Assembly (NCBI GenBank): GCA_948467395.1
Contig: CAOKDX010000013.1
Coordinates: 1-64,000, forward strand
DNA from: an uncultured Clostridia bacterium
Lineage (GTDB): Bacteria > Bacillota > Clostridia > Lachnospirales > Lachnospiraceae
Reading direction: 5' to 3'
Length of the DNA stretch: 64,000 nucleotides
The notes below the pieces were generated by a model that saw only the letters and a program-made list of their open reading frames with translations, searched no databases and was not told where the DNA came from. The number at the start of each line of letters is the position of its first letter. Positions within the stretch are counted from its first letter, which is position 1. The position numbers and the translations under genes are program-made. Below are positions 1 to 10,500 of this stretch, one piece after another.

Positions 1-1
1 G

Positions 2-310
2 GAACTTTTGCCGGTAATTTGGATGAAAGCAGGGGCAATAGGACCTTGTCCGTCACTTAATACTGAACAGCTCCCGACTATGATGATTTTATCAGAGAAT
101 AAGTTTGCGGTATTGTTAGATGAAAAGTATTTTTCGGAATTTGAAGAAAAAGTTAAGCAAGATTCTAACATTGAAACCGTTTTTATTGTAACGGATTATG
201 AAGCAGGATATCGTACTATGATACAAAGTCTTGCTGTAGAAAATACTTATCAGCTATATCGGGATTATCTTGACAATTTCAGAATTAACCAGGGGAGGAA
301 GCAGGCATGA
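2..310 (+). CDS. C-terminus of a type III-like DNA methyltransferase (Mod), 5' end outside window
   Basis: The reading frame is open from the first bases of the window and ends at 310, giving about 102 C-terminal residues. No catalytic methyltransferase motif lies in this part, so the call rests mainly on context. The stop codon overlaps the ATG of a helicase-nuclease gene (ATGA, 307-310), the tight coupling seen between mod and res genes of type III restriction-modification systems. The visible text (LLPVIWMKAGAIGPCP near the start) resembles the tail of adenine-specific Mod proteins as I remember them. It could be another DNA-modification subunit. Whether the gene is intact cannot be judged here. 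Confidence 0.5.
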   Translation, partial: ELLPVIWMKAGAIGPCPSLNTEQLPTMMILSENKFAVLLDEKYFSEFEEKVKQDSNIETVFIVTDYEAGYRTMIQSLAVENTYQLYRDYLDNFRINQGRKQA

Positions 311-3138
311 AAGTAGAATTATTCCCATTTCAAAAGAAGGCAGTTTATGAACTTAGAACAAGGACTGCGGCAGCGCTTGGGATGTATCAAAACACACATA
401 TTCCCCAAGTGATTTCCTTACAGGCTCCAACAGGTGCAGGTAAGACGATTATTATGGCAGCCTTGATAGAAGATATTTATTTTGGAACGGAAAACTATGC
501 GGATCAGCCAGAGGCAATATTTGTTTGGCTTTCAGATTCTCCAGCTTTAAATGAACAGTCAAAGCAGAAGATAGATTTAAAAGCAGATCGTATTAAATTT
601 GGGCAATGCGTTGTCATTGAGGATGACTCTTTTGATATGGAAGAATTGCAGGATGGGCATATCTATTTTTTGAATACACAGAAATTAGGGAAAGCAGGGA
701 ATCTTGTCAAACATTCGGATAACCGCCAGTATACCATTTGGGAAACTTTGGAGAATACGGCGAAGAAAAAAGCAGACAGACTGTATTTTATCATTGATGA
801 GGCGCATAGGGGAATGCAGGGGACAGCGGCAGGAACAGCAACATCAATTATGCAAAGATTTATCAAAGGAAGTGTTACGCATAAACTTTCTCCAATACCA
901 TTAGTTATAGGGATGAGTGCAACTTCTGCAAGATTTAACCAACTTGTAGGAGATACCAATTCAACTTTGCAGAGGGTTATTATTACACCAAATGACGTTC
1001 GGGCATCAGGATTACTGAAAGACCGTATTTTGATTACATATCCTGATGATCCGGCGAAAAATAATGATATGGCAGTGTTGCAAGCTGCTACTGATGAATG
1101 GAAAAGCAAATGCGATCATTGGCGCCAATATTGTTACGAACAGCATTATGCGCAGGTCAATCCGGTTTTCGTAATACAGGTTCAGGCTGGCAGTGGAAAA
1201 TTGATTTCCAACACAAATCTTGATGACGTAATTGCTAAAATTGAGGAACGTATAGGAGTGGCTTTCAAGGAAAATGAGGTGGTACATACATTTGGTTCGA
1301 CAGCCACGCTTTTGGTCAATGGTTTGAATGTTCCGCATATTGAACCGTCTGAAATTACAGATGACAGACGGATAAAAGTAGTATTGTTTAAAGAAAATCT
1401 TTCTACAGGCTGGGATTGCCCGAGAGCTGAAACAATGATGTCATTTCGCCATGCAGAGGATGCTACATATATTGCCCAGTTATTAGGGAGAATGGTCAGA
1501 ACGCCTTTGCAAAGCCATATCCTTGTAGATGACTATTTAAATGATGTCCGATTATATCTGCCATATTTCAACGCATATACAGTAGAAAATGTTGTAAAAG
1601 AATTGCAAAATTCAGAGGGTGAAGATATTCCAACAGTTGTTGATAGTGAATCGCTTGAGGAGGTTGTATATGTACCTTGGACGATTCATACGACACAGCA
1701 TAGAAAAGAAAATGCATCCATTCCGGGACAGATTGGATTGGAAGAATTTATGCCTGATACCGCAGTTTTAGGTCAGAGCAAAATAGAGCCTGATAATCAG
1801 CAAAACAGTAAATTAGAAGATATAGATAGTGTTGAACGAGGAACGGAGAATGATAATTTGTTTCCATTGCAGCAACCATGTCCGCAAAGCGAACCGCTTC
1901 CGGTTATTTCTGTTCCAGTGAATACAAATATGGAGGCAGAGGGGCAGATTGTAGAGGGTGAACAGCTTTCGCTTCTGCCTGAAATTGACCGCGAGGGAAT
2001 CACAAAATTTATTAATGATCAAGGTTTTTTGACCTATGTTGTAAAAACAGCTAAGATTCATAGCTATTTAAAATCTTTACTCGATCTTGCAGGCTTGCTG
2101 ACATATAACATGATATATCAAGGCGCGAAGGACGAGGTTGAAGAAGATATTCTTAATATGATGCGGGAATATGTAGATAAACTGCACCATTCGGGAGAAT
2201 ATGAAGCGCTTTCTTCCAAAGTGCTTGAATTTAAGCTGCTTGTAGATGTGTTTGATGTTTTCGGGCAGTCTATTAGAAATTATGGTCAGCTAAATTTTAC
2301 GGCGATTTCTGATTCGGATATTGACCGTCAATTAAGGGCAGCTGATGCGCGAATCGGTAATTATGGTTTTTGTAACTTATATGGTCGGCGTTACTTGGAT
2401 ATCATGGATGTTAATAAGTATAAAATTGACTGTATCTTATTTGCCGCAGATGATAACTGTATTGCAAATTTGAACAGGTATGCAGAAAAGAAATTTCATG
2501 AATTGAATGATAAGTATCGTCGTTATGTTGTCGGGAAGTCTGAAAAATGCAGGAAACAGTATGATGATATCGTAGCAAACAGCGATATTGTCAGCAAACA
2601 CAATTTTACGCTGCCAGAAACAGTCAGCGTGAAAATAGAGCCAACTGGTAAAAAATATGATAATCATTTATTTGCATATGCGGACGGAATGGCACAAATA
2701 AAATTAAATGGTTGGGAAAGCGGATTGATAGATGAGGAGTCGAAACGTTCTGATTTTGTCTGCTGGTTACGGAATCCGCCCAGAGAAAAATGGTCAATGT
2801 GTATGCCTTATGAGATGAAAGGTGAAACAAAGCCTGCATATCCGGATTTTATTATTGTCAGGAAAGATCCTGTCCTTGGTTATGTAATAGACATATTGGA
2901 GCCGCATAATCCTAATTTTAAAGACAATCTTGGGAAAGCTAAGGCATTGGCTGGATATGCAGAGGAAGAACCAAAAATAGGACGTGTTCAATTAATCCGC
3001 CGTGAAAAAGATGCGTCTGGCAAAGATAAGTTTAAACGCCTTGATATGTCACATGGGAGTATTAGGAAGAAGGTATTAAAAGCGATAAATACGGATGAGA
3101 TTGACCACATCTTTGAAACGGATGGATTTTTTGAGTAA
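307..3138 (+). CDS. DEAD/DEAH-box helicase with C-terminal nuclease-like region, type III Res-like subunit
   Basis: A 943-residue superfamily 2 helicase. Walker A is at residues 40-47 (APTGAGKT), the DEAH box near 163 (IIDEAHRG), motif III near 203 (GMSATS) and motif VI near 393 (LLGRMVRTP). Near residue 860 is a candidate PD-(D/E)xK nuclease core (YPDFIIV, then IDILEPH), where the usual lysine would be replaced by histidine. Length and order match Res subunits of type III restriction systems, which translocate on or switch along DNA and cut together with Mod. It begins in the stop codon of the upstream gene, so the two are translationally coupled. A glutamine/serine-rich linker (about residues 490-560) separates helicase and C-terminal parts. 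Family assignment is good; restriction activity is inferred. Confidence 0.8.
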   Translation: MKVELFPFQKKAVYELRTRTAAALGMYQNTHIPQVISLQAPTGAGKTIIMAALIEDIYFGTENYADQPEAIFVWLSDSPALNEQSKQKIDLKADRIKFGQCVVIEDDSFDMEELQDGHIYFLNTQKLGKAGNLVKHSDNRQYTIWETLENTAKKKADRLYFIIDEAHRGMQGTAAGTATSIMQRFIKGSVTHKLSPIPLVIGMSATSARFNQLVGDTNSTLQRVIITPNDVRASGLLKDRILITYPDDPAKNNDMAVLQAATDEWKSKCDHWRQYCYEQHYAQVNPVFVIQVQAGSGKLISNTNLDDVIAKIEERIGVAFKENEVVHTFGSTATLLVNGLNVPHIEPSEITDDRRIKVVLFKENLSTGWDCPRAETMMSFRHAEDATYIAQLLGRMVRTPLQSHILVDDYLNDVRLYLPYFNAYTVENVVKELQNSEGEDIPTVVDSESLEEVVYVPWTIHTTQHRKENASIPGQIGLEEFMPDTAVLGQSKIEPDNQQNSKLEDIDSVERGTENDNLFPLQQPCPQSEPLPVISVPVNTNMEAEGQIVEGEQLSLLPEIDREGITKFINDQGFLTYVVKTAKIHSYLKSLLDLAGLLTYNMIYQGAKDEVEEDILNMMREYVDKLHHSGEYEALSSKVLEFKLLVDVFDVFGQSIRNYGQLNFTAISDSDIDRQLRAADARIGNYGFCNLYGRRYLDIMDVNKYKIDCILFAADDNCIANLNRYAEKKFHELNDKYRRYVVGKSEKCRKQYDDIVANSDIVSKHNFTLPETVSVKIEPTGKKYDNHLFAYADGMAQIKLNGWESGLIDEESKRSDFVCWLRNPPREKWSMCMPYEMKGETKPAYPDFIIVRKDPVLGYVIDILEPHNPNFKDNLGKAKALAGYAEEEPKIGRVQLIRREKDASGKDKFKRLDMSHGSIRKKVLKAINTDEIDHIFETDGFFE

Positions 3139-3139
3139 T

Positions 3140-3232
3140 ATGGCAGATAGTAAAATTAGCTATGAATACAAAGTAGCTGTAAAATCGGATAACACCGTTG
3201 TAACAAGCATATTTACGAGATTAATGGAATAA
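3140..3232 (+). CDS. 30-residue small ORF between Res-like and SIR2 genes
   Basis: An ATG begins two bases after the Res-like stop and runs 30 codons (MADSKISYEY...) to a TAA at 3230-3232. No convincing ribosome site precedes it, but translation could be coupled to the upstream stop. It fills most of the 111-base gap before the SIR2 gene. I recognise no family. It could be a real micro-protein, the N-terminal stub of a lost gene, or chance. Confidence 0.25.
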   Translation: MADSKISYEYKVAVKSDNTVVTSIFTRLME

Positions 3233-3249
3233 AATTAGGAGGTATCGGA

Positions 3250-6200
3250 ATGGGTAAGGATGCTACATTGACATACATAAAAGACATTGCTTTAAAATTA
3301 CACGATCCTAAAATGTTCGGGGGAGTATCACTTATGGTAGGCGCTGGATTTTCTAAAAATGCAGAAGGGATTGGAAATCGTGTAGCACCGCCCGATTGGA
3401 GTGAATTGGCAGCTGCAATGTATGAAGAACTTTATCCTAAGCCAAGTGAAGAGATAAGAATTAAGAATTGGGAAAAAGAAAAGATTGTTAAAACTTCAGG
3501 TAAAAATACACTTCGCCTTGCAGAAGAATACATTGCTTTTTTTGATAGGAATAAAATGAATACTCTTATTGAAAATAATATTAGTGATGAGATGTTTGTG
3601 CCAGGAGAGCTGCATAGAAGATTGTTAAAATTAAACTGGAAAGATATATTTACTACCAACTATGATACTTTGCTTGAAAGAACATGTGATGAAATTCTAC
3701 AAGACAAAGAATATAAAGTTATTCTGTCTCAAGACAATTTGCCGGGTAGCAGTAGCGGATTAGCAAGAATCATTAAGCTTCATGGCAGTATTCCAAGTGT
3801 GCGGCCATATATTATTAGTGAAGAGGATTATCGTTGTTATCCAATGAAATATGCAGCGTTTGTGAATACAGTACAGCAGTCGTTAATAGAAACAACTTTG
3901 TGTATGATTGGTTTTTCTGGTGATGATCCCAATTTCCTTAGCTGGCATGGATGGCTGCATGATAATTTAGGAGAAAACTGTCCGCAGATATATTTAATAA
4001 ATTTATTTGGAAATATGAATGATTCTGAGAAGGAAGTGCTTAGGAAAAGAAAAATTGCGTTGGTTGATTTAGAGACATTGCTTAAAGGAAATGAGCATAA
4101 TAAATATGAGGAAGCATACAAAAGATTTTTTTCTAAAATAGAAGAAAGTAAAGAGATGCGTTTTGAAGACAGAGCCCCATATATAAATAAAGATCCATAT
4201 AAATGGGAGGAAAGTGAAGAGGATACCTATGTTCTCAATATGTTAGAATTTTCAAATGAAATTTTGGAGCAAGAGGGAGATTATGTCTTGTTACCCGAAG
4301 CAAAGAGGGATAAATATCGTAATTATTTTTCTGACAGATTTGATACTTTTATTTTTAAGTGTAAAAACATTAATACAAATTTTATACATACTTTGTCAAA
4401 CTTGATAAAACTGCAAATGATGTGTTTGATACCATTATATGATAATCAGGCGGATCAATTAAAGTCCATCTGTAAGTCTGTTGAAGAACGAGATTTAGAC
4501 GTGAAGCTGGAATGGAGATTGCAAATAGATTTGTACCTGCTTCAGATGTATCGAATTGATGGGGATGAAGAAAAGTATCAACAGATTACTACAGTCTGCG
4601 AGAAATATTTAGATCAATTGCCTGATTCCAATAAAGCGGCCTATTGGATTGAATTAGTAAAACATGCGGCAGCTATGTTTGATATTGAGAAAATGAAATG
4701 TACATTAGATAAAATAGCACATACAAACATAAAAAATGAAATTGTAAAAGCAGGTCTTTATCTTCAAATTGGCGAACGTGACTTATCTGAGAGAATTTTG
4801 AAAGAATGTTTGGATGAATTAAGAAAAAAGAGATTGGATGCTCCGCATAATGCGTCATATAAAAGTTATCTGAGTTTGTGTTATGCCGCTTCCGGCAATT
4901 GGATGCGGCAAGACAGTAATTATTCGGATTCCGAATATAAGGATAATGAATACCGAACCAGAACGATTATTTTGGATTTGGAAAATCAATTAAGAGAGGA
5001 AATTTTAAATTCATCCGTTAAAGATGACACAAAGGCAAATGTTTTTGAAGTAAATAGAAACCGCGGAAACCCGATAACTTTTGGACAAAGCAGACTACAA
5101 CGTTTGAGTTTTGAATTTATTTTAATGTTGGATATGCTTTGCCTTCCAATATTTACAGATCAAAGTATTTTATTGCCAACTGCTATGGAGAAAATTTTAC
5201 ACACAAGTAATAATACATATTGGAAGTTTTCCTTTATGATTCGATCAAATAATAAAGATGTTATTGAAAGAATTTTGTCAAGGCGTGGTATTGCAATTTA
5301 TGAGTTGGAAGTAATGCAATTTCTGTACCGTAATATATGGAATTGTGTGCAGAAAACAAAATATAAAAATTTTGAATACCGTCATTCATTTTTGAGTCTC
5401 AACAATGCATTAGATGTTTTATCCAGAATGGCAGTTTATTTAGATGATACAAAAATTATTGAACTAATTAAATTTATTGCTGGAATTAATCATAATGATA
5501 ATATACAGTATATGTCTAATATAAGCAATATTCTTCAAAGATTATCAACTAGGTTTAATGGTTCAATTGCTGCTGAGCTAAAAGATGAATTATTTGCAGT
5601 TGATAAAAGTAAATTATGTTTAGCATCTTATTTTAATGACGTAAACATTATGTTGGACGATAATGTTGAATGTTATTCCAATGCAATTGAATTGGTTAAG
5701 AGTAATGATATTGAAAAGCGTGACATTGGAATTGCGCAATTACTAATTTTATGGAGAAATTCAAAAAACGAAAAATTCAGTAAGCAAATTGAAGCGGCTA
5801 TTTGGAAAAAAGAAACTAACATATTACCAGAAACGAAAAAATTTAATGTTGTAATATGGGAAGAATTACCGTATCCTACAGAAGTAAATTTTGCAGATTT
5901 GTATAAGGATTATATATTAGGTGGATTGGGGAATCCTTCGAATGGGAATGTATTTCAATATATTAATTTATTTTATCTTACATCTCCTATGAGCAATGAT
6001 AAATATACGAGAATTAAGTGGGATGCAGATTGTCTAATGGGTATACTTAATGCGGTTGCAGATAGAATTAATAAGATTAAGAATGATAGCGGAATAGAGA
6101 TTTGGGGATTTGATACGGAAAAATTGCAAAAAAGGTACTTGAATGAATTTACGGTTATGTTGTATGCATTAGGGCAAGCTGACTTAGAAATTGCTAAAAC

Positions 6201-6774
6201 ACTTCCAATAATTGAAAAGGCTATAGGATTGTTAAATGAAAAAGGGACTAATGGAAGTGCTTTTGAAGCAATAAAAACAGCTGTTTCCGGAGATTACATG
6301 GAAGCAATAGGAAAACTTAAAGATGCATTTTGGTCAAATGATGAAAAAGTGATATCCGAGGCTTCGCTGGGGTTACAAGGAGTACTATATATTTTAAAAC
6401 AAAATAATGGAAATACAGATGTTATAAAAGATACCGTGTTAGAAATAATGCAGACGTTGCAATATTCGGATATAAAGTATGTTAAAAGTATTTGGAATAT
6501 TCTCAAACAGCTTATTCGCAGAGTATTTAATGAGGATGATATTTATCAGGCTAAATTGGCTGAAATATTTGAAAAATGTATGCGAAGTTATTCATATCAA
6601 GGGAAAAAGGGTGATAAATATTATTTTGAGGCTATGTATAATTGTAATATGGCATTGAAGAGTTATCATGACCAAATAATTGAAAATGATTTTTCTCTAA
6701 ATGTTGAGATGAAAAAAACTATTAATTATGTAAAGTCAATGGGAATCTTTGAACTGTTAACAATATGGAAATAA
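3250..6774 (+). CDS. SIR2-domain protein, probable phage-defence NADase/effector (1174 aa)
   Basis: The N-terminal 300 residues carry SIR2 (sirtuin-like) motifs: a nucleotide-binding GAGFSKN loop near residue 30, an NYD motif near 137 (TTNYDTLLER), the catalytic-type histidine in KLHGS near 178, and a GFSGDDPNF segment near 222. The remaining 870 residues show no named motif and look mainly helical, as in long defence-associated sirtuins. Bacterial SIR2 proteins of this build usually deplete NAD+ on infection. The gene has a strong AGGAGGT site and follows the methyltransferase and helicase genes in the same direction, suggesting it is an accessory or abortive-infection arm of the same system. 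NADase activity and the partnership are inferred. Confidence 0.75.
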   Translation: MGKDATLTYIKDIALKLHDPKMFGGVSLMVGAGFSKNAEGIGNRVAPPDWSELAAAMYEELYPKPSEEIRIKNWEKEKIVKTSGKNTLRLAEEYIAFFDRNKMNTLIENNISDEMFVPGELHRRLLKLNWKDIFTTNYDTLLERTCDEILQDKEYKVILSQDNLPGSSSGLARIIKLHGSIPSVRPYIISEEDYRCYPMKYAAFVNTVQQSLIETTLCMIGFSGDDPNFLSWHGWLHDNLGENCPQIYLINLFGNMNDSEKEVLRKRKIALVDLETLLKGNEHNKYEEAYKRFFSKIEESKEMRFEDRAPYINKDPYKWEESEEDTYVLNMLEFSNEILEQEGDYVLLPEAKRDKYRNYFSDRFDTFIFKCKNINTNFIHTLSNLIKLQMMCLIPLYDNQADQLKSICKSVEERDLDVKLEWRLQIDLYLLQMYRIDGDEEKYQQITTVCEKYLDQLPDSNKAAYWIELVKHAAAMFDIEKMKCTLDKIAHTNIKNEIVKAGLYLQIGERDLSERILKECLDELRKKRLDAPHNASYKSYLSLCYAASGNWMRQDSNYSDSEYKDNEYRTRTIILDLENQLREEILNSSVKDDTKANVFEVNRNRGNPITFGQSRLQRLSFEFILMLDMLCLPIFTDQSILLPTAMEKILHTSNNTYWKFSFMIRSNNKDVIERILSRRGIAIYELEVMQFLYRNIWNCVQKTKYKNFEYRHSFLSLNNALDVLSRMAVYLDDTKIIELIKFIAGINHNDNIQYMSNISNILQRLSTRFNGSIAAELKDELFAVDKSKLCLASYFNDVNIMLDDNVECYSNAIELVKSNDIEKRDIGIAQLLILWRNSKNEKFSKQIEAAIWKKETNILPETKKFNVVIWEELPYPTEVNFADLYKDYILGGLGNPSNGNVFQYINLFYLTSPMSNDKYTRIKWDADCLMGILNAVADRINKIKNDSGIEIWGFDTEKLQKRYLNEFTVMLYALGQADLEIAKTLPIIEKAIGLLNEKGTNGSAFEAIKTAVSGDYMEAIGKLKDAFWSNDEKVISEASLGLQGVLYILKQNNGNTDVIKDTVLEIMQTLQYSDIKYVKSIWNILKQLIRRVFNEDDIYQAKLAEIFEKCMRSYSYQGKKGDKYYFEAMYNCNMALKSYHDQIIENDFSLNVEMKKTINYVKSMGIFELLTIWK

Positions 6775-7250
6775 TTGCAAAGTTGTGTTTTAATTATAGA
6801 TTTAGGAGCAATCATTAAACACAAAGATGAAAAAGCAGGAAATCCTCCGATTACTCTATCATCAGAACATAGATGATAGAGTAATCGGATTGTTAATAAA
6901 AAAATTGAAAAAAGTTTTTTTAAATTGGCATATTGAAAATCTGAAGTTATGTAAGAAAGCATTTCTATCAGTTCTTCCTGCCCAATTTATTCTGTGTTAT
7001 AATTTGTTACAGGTTTTTCTTTCCCTTATTTTTGCCCTTATGAGGGTTCGTAACATGAGGGAAAAGGATATAACACAAGGGAAAGCATAAGGGCAAACTC
7101 ACTTGCTCTAAATTTAGCATTTTCAAGGGTTTGAGGACTTTTTGAAGATAAGATATAACAGTTATTAAATGATAAAAAGTATCTTATCAGAATTCCTGTT
7201 TGTCGGGAAGTCAAGTATAATAAGAAAACGAATTTTATAAGGTGAGGATA
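6775..7250. other. Gene-free AT-rich stretch with dense inverted repeats
   Basis: About 475 bases without a credible gene between the SIR2 gene and a short membrane ORF. It holds at least five perfect inverted repeats: 18 bp (6846-6863/6872-6889), 9 bp (6993-7001/7069-7077), 7 bp (7020-7026/7058-7064), 12 bp (7031-7042/7086-7097) and 9 bp (7147-7155/7180-7188). Some of these pairings cross, so they cannot all form together in one strand. Crossing, clustered arms are more typical of a recombinase or replication-protein binding region than of a simple terminator. It sits where base composition changes from AT-rich to mixed. Confidence 0.6.
6846..6889. repeat. 18-bp perfect inverted repeat, 8-base loop
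   Basis: Arms 6846-6863 and 6872-6889 are exact reverse complements around AGAACATA. It lies 72 bases after the SIR2 stop and could act as its terminator. No clean T-run follows (the sequence reads TTGTTAATAAA), so a terminator role is uncertain and a protein-binding dyad is also possible. Confidence 0.7.
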
Positions 7251-7481
7251 ATGGTTAGAGAAGTAAAATGGACATATTTGTATTATATATTTGAAGTGGT
7301 ACTTGTTGTTCTAATCATAATATATGGGCAAAAAGCGATTGAAACCTTGTTGAAAAAAGAAAGCCTCATTCCTTTTGGTGGTATTATTTTGGCTATGACA
7401 TGGGGGGCGATTCACAATCACAACCTGCTGGCTCTGCTTTTTTACCCAAAAAGTGGATATAACTATAAGCAGCTTGAATAA
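7251..7481 (+). CDS. Small membrane protein, possible fragment of a CPBP (CAAX-type) protease
   Basis: From ATG 7251, preceded by AAGGTGAGG, the product is 76 residues with two predicted membrane segments (about 10-25 and 41-58). The second contains AMTWGAIHN, which resembles the conserved TWG-x-x-H block of CPBP intramembrane metalloproteases. Full members are 200 residues or more, so this would be a stub with only part of the active site. A TATAAT box at 7216-7221 lies just upstream. A GTG at 7242 is an alternative start. It marks the edge between the AT-rich island and the biosynthetic locus and may be a remnant. Confidence 0.4.
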   Translation: MVREVKWTYLYYIFEVVLVVLIIIYGQKAIETLLKKESLIPFGGIILAMTWGAIHNHNLLALLFYPKSGYNYKQLE

Positions 7482-7509
7482 TCAGGTTCTCCCATTACAA
7501 AAGCACTGC

Positions 7510-10500
7510 TTAAACGAAGAGAGAGAACTGTTTTAAGCACTTATAGATTATTTCAGACACTTCGGCCAGCTCCTCTGACAGCAGATAATGTCCTGCGTCA
7601 GGGAAGGAAACGACAGAGGGGACAGAATCATAAAAATGCTGCCATTTCTTTGATTTTTTGTCATAATGAATAGACAGGGGATCCTTTCCGCCAAAAAACA
7701 AAGTGACTGGAGCACTGATCTGCAGGTCTTTTAATTTGTAATTTTCCATATAGGAGAAGAAGCGGGCCGTGTCATGCCGGAACTGGGGGATTCTGGCATG
7801 GAAAGGACCGGAATCCGGACCCTTGGCCTTTTTAGCCGCTTTTGTCTGTCCGGGATACAGGCGGTTCAGGATTCGGATGATCTGCCTGTCAGACAGGAGA
7901 TCCCAGGGAGAGAATTTCTTCTTTCCCATATGTATCCAGGAGGCAGGGAGGGATGAGATCAGGAAAACATGGAGAACGGTCTTTCCTTCCGTAGAAAGGC
8001 GGCTGGCAAGTTCGGTGGCAAGGGCACTGCCGACACAGTATCCTGTAAGGACAATCTGCTCATATCTGTCGAGGGAGGCAAGCAGATCTTCGGCTGCCTC
8101 TTCGATGGTCTTTCTGCCGGGCTTCTCCGTGGAGACGGTAGCGATATCCCATGGCAGATCAGCAAGCCGCCTGGCAAGACCGCCAAAAATCTCACTGTTT
8201 CCTCCGCCAAAGGGAACGCATAAAAGCAGCTGTCTTTCCTGCCGGGATATAAGATAATCCAGAAGAACAGGGGAAGCTGTCTCTGGCTCCGTCAGGCATT
8301 CCTGCATTGGCCGCTGTTCTTCTGTCAGGATGCCGGCAAGGAGAGTGACAGACGGATAGCGGAAGATCAGGGAATAGGAGCAATCATAGCCATGACTGCG
8401 AATATCCTGTATGATCTGGATGGCAGTCAGTGAATCCAGTCCTTCCTCGATCAGGTCCGTATCGGCCTGTACATTGGCGGGGAAGTATTTTCCTATAATA
8501 CAAAGAAGCCGTTTCTCTAAAGGAATATTAGCAGAAACTGCTTTTTTTCTATTGACAGGCAGTATTTCTTCTGGCTGTCGTTCCTTTATCCTGGATTCCT
8601 GACGCAGCTTTACCAGGTCCAGCTTGCCATTTTCCTTTCTCGGAAATTTTGGCAGCCGGAACCACTGGCGGGGAATGCTGTAGTCGGGGAGCTTTCCGAT
8701 GAGGATGGCCGACGGGGCCGCCAGCTCCGTGTCACACTCGTAGTAGGCAGTTAAGCAATGGTTTTGTATTTCTACATGGGCGGAAGAGACATCCTTATCA
8801 GACAAGAGAAGATTCTCTATGGCACCGGTATCTATACGCATGCCCCGCAGCTTTTCCTGACGGTCTCTGCGGCCGAGATAGAGAAGCTCCCCATTGGGAG
8901 AAAGGGATACGAAATCTCCAGTCCGGTAGGCGGGTAATCCCTTCCAGGTAAAGTAGCCGCCGGTGTTTCCTTCCAGATATCCCATGCCAACCAGATCCCC
9001 GGTTATACATAGTTCCCCTGGAACATCAGCAGGGAGAGGGATCGTTTCTTCCGGTGGAAGGACAAAGAGACGGGTATTGGCCACCGCCCGTCCGATGGGA
9101 ATCGTCCCTTCTCCGGGCACATATTCGTGAAAAGAGACGTCAATGGTGCATTCTGTTGGTCCATAGAGGTTAATCAGCCGGATAGAGGGAAACAGTCTGC
9201 AGACCCGGGCTGCCAGCTCTGGTTTCAGCGTCTCCCCGCTGGAGAAAATCTCACGGAGGGATGGCAGGGTACGCCCATTTTGTTCCAGATCCCTTACCAG
9301 GGCTTCCAGCATACCAGGTACAAAGTGGATACGGCGGATTTTCCACAGATCCGTCAGGTCAGCGATCCGGTCCGGGTATTTTTCCTCTCCCTGGGGCATA
9401 AGGCAGAGACAGCCCCCATAGGCGGGGGATAAGAGAAGCTCCCAGACCGACACATCAAAGGTACTGACTGTCTTCTGGAGCGTAATGCCGCCATTACCAA
9501 AGGTATCGTTCATCCACTGCAGGCGGCACATCAGGGAATAATGGCTGATCTGCACTGCCTTTGGCAGCCCGGAGGAACCAGAGGTGTACAGAAGATAAGC
9601 ACATTGGCTTTGCAGGGCACGGATGGGATTATTTCTGCCACAGTCCTCCTTTGCACGGCGGCAGAGATGATTCCAGAGAGGTGTCCCCTCCTGTAAATGA
9701 TCCTCTGTGAATTTGTTTTCTGCGGGAGCTATCACTTCATTCTGCAATGTGCGGTCATATACGATGAGCTGGCAGTTCCCGGCCAGCTGCCGAAGGCGCT
9801 GTGGGTGTTCCTCTGGATGGATGGGGAGAAAGGCGGCGTTCCGGTGCAGGATAGCCAGCATCAGGACAGGCAGCCATACCGACCGGTGAAGATGGATACC
9901 GACGGTATCTCCTTTCCCAATGTTTCTTTCCCGGAGCCAGTCAGAGATCTGGTAAAACCATGCCAGAGATTCCCGGTAAGTCCATGCCTGTTCGATATCC
10001 TTTAATATTATCTGGTCAGCCCGGCGGGATACGGTGGGACAAGCCCATTGAAGAAAAGTCTGGGGAAGCGTCAGGGTGGGAGAAACGGCAGGAGCAGCGT
10101 GATTCAACAGATCATAGGCGTATTTGTCAGCGGGGGCTAAAAGGGTGATGTCCTCCCATCTGGTTCCGGAAGTGAGCTGTTCCAGGATAAGGAAATAGCG
10201 GCAGGCAAGCTGTCTGACCTGTTCCTGTCCGTAAGTCTGTTTCTGGTAGAAAATCTGCAGGCTGTGCCTGTGTTTCGAATCATGGATCCATATCCGGAGG
10301 GGTGTGTCCGTGAAATTTACATCAGCCTCATGGTATCCGGAGATAGGATTGGTCATCATATTTTCCGGGTGGTAGGATACCAGAGTGTCAAAGTCAATTT
10401 GGGCAGACGGATCCAGCTTTCGAAGTGTGCGCAGTGAGAAAGCGCCGTACCGGAGGGCGGCGAGGAAATTAGTTTCTAATTGGGAGCACAATGCCTGTGT

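Noticed and set aside
6827..7090. 87-residue plus-strand frame after the SIR2 gene
   Set aside because: It runs through the inverted repeats, has no ribosome site and no recognisable family; composition is that of random AT-rich DNA.
7503..7541. Imperfect inverted repeat at the 3' end of the serine NRPS
   Set aside because: Arms GCTTAAAC and GTTTTAAGC need a bulge, and the stop codon lies inside; only a weak terminator candidate.
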